A stretch of 64,000 nt of DNA from positions 80,891,540-80,955,539 of the forward strand of contig CM034531.1 in NCBI GenBank assembly GCA_020002185.1, in the 5' to 3' direction. The DNA is from Paraescarpia echinospica. Its lineage: Eukaryota > Annelida > Polychaeta > Sabellida > Siboglinidae. Below, piece after piece: positions 57,135-64,000 of the stretch. How positions within the stretch are numbered: the first letter of the stretch is position 1; the number at the start of each line of letters is the position of its first letter. The translations under genes were made by a program, and so were the position numbers. The notes under the pieces are model-generated. The model did not search any database, was not told the origin of the DNA, and saw nothing but the letters and a program-made list of their open reading frames with translations.

Positions 57135-57700
57135 CTAATAAAATGCCCCTCGTGCATAATCCAGTGCACTAGCACTCGCAGCTTCCACCTGGTAGATCCT
57201 GCGTGCTCGTCTCGCTTCTTTCGTTCTTTTCTTTTCACCGACAATGGCTTGACTGTGGACGGCAAAGGTGGTCTGGTTGACTGCATTCATGTCCAGGTAT
57301 CTGCACAGCTTCACTATACCATTATGGCCCACACCCATGACCAACGATGCTGACACAACAGCACGTGTCACTACAAATGGCAAGTGTCCAGCATTGCTGG
57401 TGTCATCACATGATGTGCAGTACGTCTGCAACTGACACACCAACCCAAGACCACAGTTGACGGCACGGACGGCAAGACTGGTGCTTCGACAGGATGGGCA
57501 CGGTAGCCCTGCGACGAGCTCAGACAGCTTGTTTACCCTTGCGATGACTGTCGAGACGGTGTCACTGCTGGTATCATCTGGATCAGGGTTGGACTCGTCA
57601 TCGGGTTCATCCTCTCTCGGAATGGCTGTCTCACGAAGAAGATGTTGGTAATCAAACTTCTTCTGAGTTGGCGTATGTGAATTCGACGGAACCTGTGGGA
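57135..57700 (-). pseudogene. Mutator-like transposase domain, truncated
   Basis: Acidic segment (PREDEPDDESNPDPDDTSSD), then a CPSCRS..CGLGLVCQLQTYCTSC zinc-binding pair of CxxC motifs, then FVVTRAVVSASLVMGVGHNG and LCRYLDMNAVNQTTFAVHSQ. This order (CxxC pair, then V-x-A-x-x-x-G-x-G-x..L.R/FC..M....T...H) is that of the Mutator-like transposase domain found in Kolobok-type elements. It ends in a stop at 57135; a shifted frame continues briefly (HFIRVSVDIDPVNISW) before decaying. The DDE core is missing. Confidence 0.65.
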
Positions 57701-58104
57701 TGAACATGTATTAGATTTCAACTTTACTTCAAATTATTACAAGCTGAGTGACTGACATAGTTAGCACAAGACCTATAACATATAGGTGTATCACCGTGTA
57801 TGTTTTACATTGTCCATTTATGCATGACATTACCATGATAGAATGTACCAGTAAACTACTGCATATTAAAATGTAGGTATAGATTTAAAATAGCATATAT
57901 AAATTATTCCATAAATTATTCATGATTCCTGCCATTATTTCAGTTAGCTGGCATGGGATGGGTAAGCCCCTGGCCTGGGCCTTGCCAGGTTAGTCCCACT
58001 AACCGTGCTCCCTTTGACAGTAATGCTGAATAAATGTCGTCATTTATTGTTAGACATTTCACTTTATTTACAAATCGGTTATATAAGTGTACATAAAAAC
58101 GGTA

Positions 58105-58332
58105 TTATACCTGTGCTGTTGGAGTGACACTGACAGGAACACTGTCACTAGCCAGGGCAGCCATAGGCTCTGACAACGTCGATTCACTCGATTGTCGAGC
58201 GGAACTTTCAGCGACTTCTGCCTTCGATTCACGCGCCAACTGCAATTGTTTGCGTGGCTGGATTTTCCCTGCACCGTAGTACTCCTTTCCTTTCCTTCTC
58301 CTGTCTGCCATTTCGCTGCTTTTATCAATCAA
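58105..58332 (-). pseudogene. Transposase N-terminal exon (Kolobok/Mutator-like)
   Basis: From a Met near 58308: MADRRRKGKEYYGAGKIQPR, a basic start, then a Ser-rich stretch (SSARQSSESTLSEP) to TPTAQ|GTATAAT at about 58112. That is a fitting donor for the next segment at 57700. A basic, disordered N-terminus is common in these transposases. Confidence 0.5.
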
Positions 58333-60218
58333 TCACGAGAATACGTAAAAAGTTTATCGAACGAATGCGTAAACACTAATTTATGCAGAACAATAATTTA
58401 TGCGGAAGACCGCGGAAGTGAGCGCTGCGGCCAATGAGGGCCGCTGTTGTGCACCACGTGATTAGTGTCGACCAATAAGAAGCCGATCCGCGATGTCTTT
58501 GTTGGCGTGGGTTCGCTAGGGGTGCTCATTTAATTTCGGGATAACCCGGATATGGTAGGAAATATTTATAGAAGATTGTTCCCATAAGACAGTGCGAAAG
58601 TGACGCTTTCCAACGGTATGCGCCATCTTGTAATTGACCGGCATGGCGACGTATAAACATCGCTAGAAAATATGTAAACATGTCACATTATACGCTTCAT
58701 TTCACTAAAACAAAGACTTTGGAACGATGGGGCATGCCACAAAAGTGATGTTTTATGACATAAAATATTTTCTTTCGTAATAACAATGTGCACACAAGGC
58801 AAGTTGAATAATTTGTCTACGCAAATATGTAAACAACTCGAAATCACCGTTTTTGACCAAATTTGACAAAATCCAGACCCAGGTTATTATGGTCTATTGT
58901 GTCGAATGCTTTTTTCAAATCAATAAAAACACCAGTAGTACACTTTTTCTAATCTAACGCCGATGTGATTTCTTCAGTTAATTCTACAAGAGCCATTGAT
59001 GTAAACATATTAGTTCTAAATCCATATTGACTGCTAGTTAAAATATTAGATTTATCAATAAATTTGTCTAGCCTCCTATTAAATAACTTTTCTAAGATTT
59101 TTTAGAATTGTGGAAGCAGAGATACAGGTCTGTAGTTAGTAAATACATTTTTCTCACCAGCTTTAAATATAGGGATCACACAATTTTCATTTTATTGGGA
59201 AATACTCCACTATTGAAAGACCTATTACAGATGTGTATAAGTGGAACCACAATGTTGGAAATAACCTTCTTAACAATGTCCTTATCTATATTGTCATAGC
59301 CTGTAGACTTCTTGTTTTTAAAGTTGCTGACAATATCTATTATCTCATTTTCATCTACCCCCTCCAAGAACATAGTGTTTTGAGAGGTATTCTGTAAATA
59401 ATCAAATACACTTTCATTGCCATTTGGTAAATTAATGCCTTTAGCCAGATTCAGTCCTACATTTACAAAGAAATTATTGAATTCATCAGCAACATCTGTC
59501 TTATTTGTAATTGTTACACGATTACTAATAAATGAGTTTGGGTAACTTGAGTGTTGTTGTCTTTTTTTATAATTTAATTTAAGACTTTCCAAGTACCTTT
59601 TATATTATTTTTTTCTTTCTCCAACAGTCTATTATAAAACACTTTCTCACTAAATCTGAGAATAGAAGTAAGTTTATTTTTGTATTTGTTATACCTACAA
59701 TCAGCTTCTTTAGTCCTAAGCTTTAAAACTTTGTTGTACAATTTTTTTGCAAGCATTTTGCATGCCTCTGGTTACCCAAGGTTTGTTCTTGGTTATAATT
59801 GTATTAGCACATATTTTCTTAATAGGATAATTTTTATCATACACTTGTGTGAATATATTTACAAATATATCGCAAGCCACATCAGCATCTGTATCATTTA
59901 ATACACTGTCCCAGTTTATTAATTAAATATCATTTTTTACAGATTCTTTGCAGCTGTCAGTCAATTTTCTCATTTTGCTCAAGGCTTCCGTTGAAGAAGT
60001 TGTTATTTGGTTAAAGCGATGTATTTGTATAAAGTCGGTACGCATTAGAAAGTACGTAAGTGAGTAAAGTTGGTTTGTATTTTTGCACAATTTGCCTGTT
60101 TCAGATTTGAAGAATTAGGAGGAAGGAGAATCGTCCCCTGAGATGGAGCCAATCTTCCTATCATTAAGGAAACATTTCCAATAGCTATTAATAAACAACA
60201 TTGTCAGATTTGTGTTAA

Positions 60219-60877
60219 GGGGAGACACCACAGCTAGATGGGATTTGTTTTAAATGCAAAATTAATGGGATTGTTTTTGGACCAAGAGATACAGTGGGTC
60301 ATACCGAGTAAAATATATATTGATTTTTTTCTACATGGCCCCCGTTTCCATGGCAACAAACAAATTAGCTTGAATTAGAGCCGTTCCAAAAATGACAACT
60401 CTTTGGAAGTTATTGATATTTTATCACAATGTTTTCATAATCATCATTGGTTTATTAACTCTAAAACTTGACTAAACATATTAAAAAATTTGGAATATTT
60501 CTATTTTATATAAATTTGATAATTATGTCATTGTAATTTTTTTAATCGGCACATTTTTATACTACACTCCCAAGGTGTTCCATAAAACAGGCATGTTTTT
60601 AGACAGTTTTCGGAGCATGTACTGGTGAATACAACAATGCAGAGTGGCGTGACTTCTTGATGCCAAAAATGTGACTTCCTGTAAATGGCCTTCAAATATT
60701 GTATAATGCGATTGATTACTTGACAGAGGTAACATTTAACCTTGAATACAATTGATTTACAGATACGTAATGATTACAAAAATGAACTTTACTGATAGCT
60801 AACAAAAAATAAAAAGCTATTAGAATATGATGGAAACGCATTGTGAGTAAACATAATTTTAGGTGGGGTATCTCCCC
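60219..60877. mobile_element. TTAA-flanked MITE (Kolobok/piggyBac type)
   Basis: TTAA at 60215-60218 and 60878-60881 bracket a 659-bp body whose ends, GGGGAGACACCACAGC.. and ..GGGGTATCTCCCC, are imperfect inverted repeats (11 of the first 13 bases). No transposase inside. Confidence 0.75.
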
Positions 60878-60881
60878 TTAA

Positions 60882-61419
60882 TATTGCTTATGACACAGTT
60901 ACGTTGTGCAATTTTAAAGGTGTCTTGATTTACGGTATGTAAAACTGTATCCGCTTCAAGATGTCATTTACGTGGAGATAAATGCAGAAAGAAGACTCCA
61001 AAACAAGAATTTGTTCAAAATAAAGGAGATAATTTTGTAGTAAACGCGGGAAGGCAGCACATTGGCAACAATAAGATATTCTTCACAACGCAGGAAAGCT
61101 GTTGCCTTTGTCTTTGAGTTCGCACTAGGAGGGTCCTTTTCCAGTGGGATCTCATGATGTTGATACGTTGACAACCGATTTTGTGTTGCTGCTAACGAAC
61201 GGTGTAAATAATAAGTGTGTGTTTTCCGGTGGCTGTATAAATAGCGTAGTTTGTGTTTTATCTAGAAAAATAAAATACTTGTTTGAACGTACCCTGTTAT
61301 TATGTCGGTGTTCGGCAGAAAAATAATATTGCGTTTGTTTTTATGGCACGTCATTTCCGATCGCATATAAACCCTGTATGCTGATCAATAGAATATCATT
61401 ATTGGCGCCAATTAAACAA
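60882..61419. other. No recognised feature
   Basis: Unique sequence between the MITE and the 943-bp duplication. Confidence 0.5.
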
Positions 61420-62362
61420 TATCGAATTATTTATCGCACATATTTCTACACTGTTTCCAAGATCGATGCTAATAATCTACGAGTCATGTTACGCTAAGAC
61501 CACATTTGGTATACTTGGTACACTCTTACTTTGCCGCCGGAAGACAAATGTGCACATTTTGGAAATTACTGTTGACAGTAATATTAGTTTACTAGCCGAG
61601 TTACTCGGCGTTGCACGGGGGAAAAGGCAGTCCTATATATTTGTAATTTAAGCCACATAAGGTGTATAATAAAAACTTACCCAGGATGAGTTTTAAAAAA
61701 AATCTACGAACCACGCCAATGGGATCGTTTGATCGCATGCCAAATGTTAGTCCCAAACATAAAAACTGACGAATAATATGAGGCAGTTTAAAATTATGAT
61801 CCACAAGATCCCGATCCCCCGGACAAATTTCGAAAAAGTCTAAATCTACGAACCACCACAGTGGGCCCATTAGGTCGTGTACAAAATATCAGCCACGCAC
61901 ATGCAATACTGACGGCGATATGGGCCATTTTAAAATTGTGACCCCGCAAGATCCCGACACCCGGACAAATTTCTAAAAAGTATAAATCTATGAACCACCC
62001 GTATGGGCCCGCCAGGTCGCACACAAAATTTCAGCAAAACTGACGGAGATAACGGGGCACACACAAACAGACAGACAAACTGTTTAATAATAATGATGCA
62101 TTTATTACATTATATATTATAATATATGTACGACAAAACGTACGTTTGTTGGCGACAGGTAGCTGTTTTCATGGGGATATAATTATAGAGTATCAATACA
62201 TTAGTCAAATGACACAGCGTGTCTCCCGATAGTCGTTTTTTGTCATATACATGAGACTGTCTCCCGATAGTCGGATTTGTGTATACATTTAGGCCGCGAC
62301 TATCGGGAGACATACAAAATATTTTTTTATGTATTCCATTAAGAAGCATATCATAAGAACTG
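61420..62362. repeat. 943-bp tandem duplication, copy 1
   Basis: Almost identical to 62363-63305. It contains a LINE-tail-like stretch (GCCGAGTTACTCGGCGTTGCACGG, then three diverged blocks of AARATCCCGAYMCCCGGACAAATTTC, ending ACACACAAACAGACAGACAAAC) and a patch of GTCTCCCGATAGTC motifs. Open frames in it are duplicated shadows. Confidence 0.97.
61590..62085 (+). mobile_element. 3' tail of a LINE or SINE (RTE/Proto2-like), duplicated
   Basis: The ACTCGGCGTTGCACGG block and the terminal ACAGACAGACAAACTGTTTA followed by AATAATAATG resemble 3' ends of widespread invertebrate RTE/Proto2-type elements. The tail repeats in the second 943-bp copy. Family assignment is from memory of such tails and is tentative. 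Confidence 0.4.
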
Positions 62363-63305
62363 TATCGAATTATTTATCGCACATATTTCTACACTGTTTC
62401 CAAGATCGATGCTAATAATCTACGAGTCATGTTACGCTAAGACCACATTTGGTATACTTGGTACACTCTTACTTTGCCGCCGGAAGACAAATGTGCACAT
62501 TTTGGAAATTACTGTTGACAGTAATATTAGTTTACTAGCCGAGTTACTCGGCGTTGCACGGGGGAAAAGGCAGTCCTATATATTTGTAATTTAAGCCACA
62601 TAAGGTGTATAATAAAAACTTACCCAGGATGAGTTTCAAAAAAAATCTACGAACCACGCCAATGGGATCGTTTGATCGCATGCCAAATTTTAGTCCCAAA
62701 CATAAAAACTGACGAATAATATGAGGCAGTTTAAAATTATGATCCACAAGATCCCGATCCCCCGGACAAATTTCGAAAAAGTCTAAATCTACGAACCACC
62801 ACAGTGGGCCCATTAGGTCGTGTACAAAATATCAGCCACGCACATGCAATACTGACGGCGATATGGGCCATTTTAAAATTGTGACCCCGCAAGATCCCGA
62901 CACCCGGACAAATTTCTAAAAAGTATAAATCTATGAACCACCCGTATGGGCCCGCCAGGTCGCACACAAAATTTCAGCAAAACTGACGGAGATAACGGGG
63001 CACACACAAACAGACAGACAAACTGTTTAATAATAATGATGCATTTATTACATTATATATTATAATATATGTACGACAAAACGTACGTTTGTTGGCGACA
63101 GGTAGCTGTTTTCATGGGGATATAATTATAGAGTATCAATACATTAGTCAAATGACACAGCGTGTCTCCCGATAGTCGTTTTTTGTCATATACATGAGAC
63201 TGTCTCCCGATAGTCGGATTTGTGTATACATTTAGGCCGCGACTATCGGGAGACATACAAAATATTTTTTTATGTATTCCATTATGAAGCATATCATAAG
63301 AACTG
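62363..63305. repeat. 943-bp tandem duplication, copy 2
   Basis: Offset exactly 943 bp from copy 1 with only a handful of substitutions. The junction is AACTG|TATCGAATT; the right border is AACTG|CTAACG. Confidence 0.97.
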
Positions 63306-63486
63306 CTAACGAAAATGATGTTTAATTGTACAAATGTGACGGCACTTAACAAAATTACATGGAAGTTATGCAGGTTTTAGTAATGTCTCTCGATAGTCGA
63401 AGTCTCCCGATAACGGCATTTAGGAGTATATATATAACGAGCGCGTAGACCTAGGCGCGTTGGAGTAGGTACATTTACGTTTACAC

Positions 63487-63830
63487 TATTCCAAAGTTAC
63501 TTACTTACGCCCCTCGCTCCACGAGGAACATAGGCCATCCACAACGACTCTTCAGCGCACACAACTTTGGGGAATCCTCTCTATTTCTTTCCAGGTGTAG
63601 CAACTCCATTTTACTTCTGCAGCTGTGTCCATTCGCCAGGTGTTTTTGGCCTTCCTCGCCTTCTTTTTCATTGAATATTCCACGTCAGAGACTATCTTGT
63701 GATGTTTGTTGTTGGCTTTCTCAGTGGGTGTCCAATCCAACGCCACTTTCTCTTCAGGAACTGCTTGGAGACGGATTCTTGGCTAGTTCTATCCGATAAC
63801 TCCTCGTTTCTGATTTTGCCATGCCTTTTT
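63487..63830 (-). mobile_element. RTE-like LINE C-terminal fragment
   Basis: Minus strand: QFLKRKWRWIGHPLRKPTTN (about 63755-63700), then after a frameshift ALDW, KKKARKAKNTWRMDTAAEVK and CYTWKEIERI (63740-63565), then PRGARG near 63520. This matches the conserved end of RTE/CFDP2-type polymerase proteins (KWRWIGHTLR..GRPK.TWRR...TW.E...A.DR..W). It lies 70 bp upstream of the glycosyltransferase DXD exon. Confidence 0.85.
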
Positions 63831-63902
63831 ATTTACCTCCAAAGTTAGCGTATTAACTTACAGTGTAAATACGTATCATTTTAGTGTATGCATGGTGTTT
63901 AG

Positions 63903-64000
63903 ATTATGGCGGCATCTACCTGGATCACGACGCGATTGTCGTAAAATCGTTCGACGCGCTGCGTAAATACGACTTCACCATCGGCAGGGAGTCGTCCTAC
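63903..64000 (+). CDS. Glycosyltransferase DXD exon, partial
   Basis: Acceptor GTGTTTAG at 63902; the frame continues to the window edge. With the preceding exon it reads LYIML-D-YGGIYLDHDAIVV, the DXD motif (Asp-His-Asp, about 63919-63927) that binds the nucleotide-sugar metal in this family. SFDALRKYDFTIGRESSY follows. The remaining catalytic domain lies beyond 64000. The intron from exon 1b is about 15 kb and full of repeats. Confidence 0.85.

Larger units (their letters stand above)
56141..58884 (-). mobile_element. Kolobok/Mutator-like DNA transposon inserted in the LINE, internally decayed
   Basis: It interrupts the LINE reading exactly between TIDHN and LSKLEAYG. The left end follows a TTAA (56137-56140) with GGGAAGACATGGGTCTCAGA; the right end reads ..TCCAGACCCAGGT, so ACATGGGTCT/ACCTGGGTCT form an inverted pair. 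The outer 6-7 bp and the second TTAA are not seen at the right. Two transposase-like exons lie inside (58332-58105 and 57700-57135). The TTAA target fits Kolobok-type elements; that assignment is inference from the ends and the coding motifs. Confidence 0.7.
54732..59935 (-). mobile_element. LINE (CR1/Jockey group), split by a DNA transposon
   Basis: 5' part (59935-58885): KLRTKEADCRYNKYKNKLTS, KNKKSTGYDNIDKDIVKKVI (about 59300), ICNRSFNSGVFPNKMK, a broken NYRPVSLLPQFSKILEKL region, then VFIDLKKAFDTIDHN at about 58890. After the insert, the 3' part (56140-54732) resumes with LSKLEAYGIRGIANDWLKSYL, CGVPQGSILG, ILFADDTNMFCSG (about 55910), FLGVLIDYKLNW and TRQSKKMKHVYARTTFKYMC. The 3' terminus is a (CAAT)n tail (54735-54762). 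TA microsatellites lie in its 3' region (54985-55045). Multiple frame breaks. Confidence 0.85.

Noticed and set aside
1..64000. Bacterial-type systems (CRISPR arrays, operons, toxin-antitoxin, phage)
   Set aside because: Spliced genes, LINEs and microsatellites show a eukaryotic nuclear genome; the regular 37-, 44- and 158-bp repeats lack the variable spacers of CRISPR arrays.

Overview
This is a stretch of an AT-rich metazoan genome, most likely a marine invertebrate; a lophotrochozoan is plausible but not proven. The support is spliced genes with GT..AG introns, a fibrinogen-related (FReD) gene, a DXD-type sugar transferase, many decayed non-LTR retrotransposons (CR1-, L2- and RTE-like), tRNA-headed SINE-like repeats, TTAA- and TA-flanked DNA transposons, and abundant micro- and minisatellites. 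There are no operons, ribosome binding sites or CRISPR arrays.

Layout. 1-4740: tandem repeats, a compound microsatellite, a 753-bp inverted-repeat transposon with 4-bp target duplication, and a SINE-like element. 4742-14890 (minus): a complete four-exon FReD gene in which all splice phases agree (354 aa: signal peptide, angiopoietin-like head, coiled coil, linker, FReD). Its introns carry an L2-like LINE, a CR1 LINE, an inverted CR1 tail, a 158-bp satellite that copies the gene's own exon-3 splice acceptor, and a 37-bp tandem array. 15-22 kb: a hairpin, a decayed LINE, and a near-full-length CR1 on the minus strand. 22.7 kb: a palindrome cluster. 24.9-25.6 kb: an RTE-like fragment. 26.4-29.1 kb (minus): a second, broken copy of the FReD gene.

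29.5-32.4 kb is a CR1 3' fragment whose stop-codon region has expanded into about 57 copies of a 44-bp minisatellite. 32.8-44.3 kb holds SINE-like elements, hairpins, a long inverted repeat (36.5-38.2 kb), LINE remnants and a TA-flanked MITE. No recognisable gene is present there.

44.3-50.1 kb is a recent direct tandem duplication (2906/2907 bp), each copy carrying the first coding exon of a type II membrane glycosyltransferase. The DXD exon of that gene appears once, at 63903, and runs off the window. Both first exons end in the same phase with the same donor, so either could splice to it. The intervening intron holds a CR1 element, a possible small two-exon gene, a LINE split by a Kolobok/Mutator-like DNA transposon, a TTAA-flanked MITE, a 943-bp tandem duplication, and the tail of an RTE-like LINE.

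The two host loci do not form an obvious pathway. The common theme is recent local duplication: exon, acceptor, gene and promoter-proximal exon copies, driven by or embedded in repeats. All identifications come from reading motifs; no database search was run.
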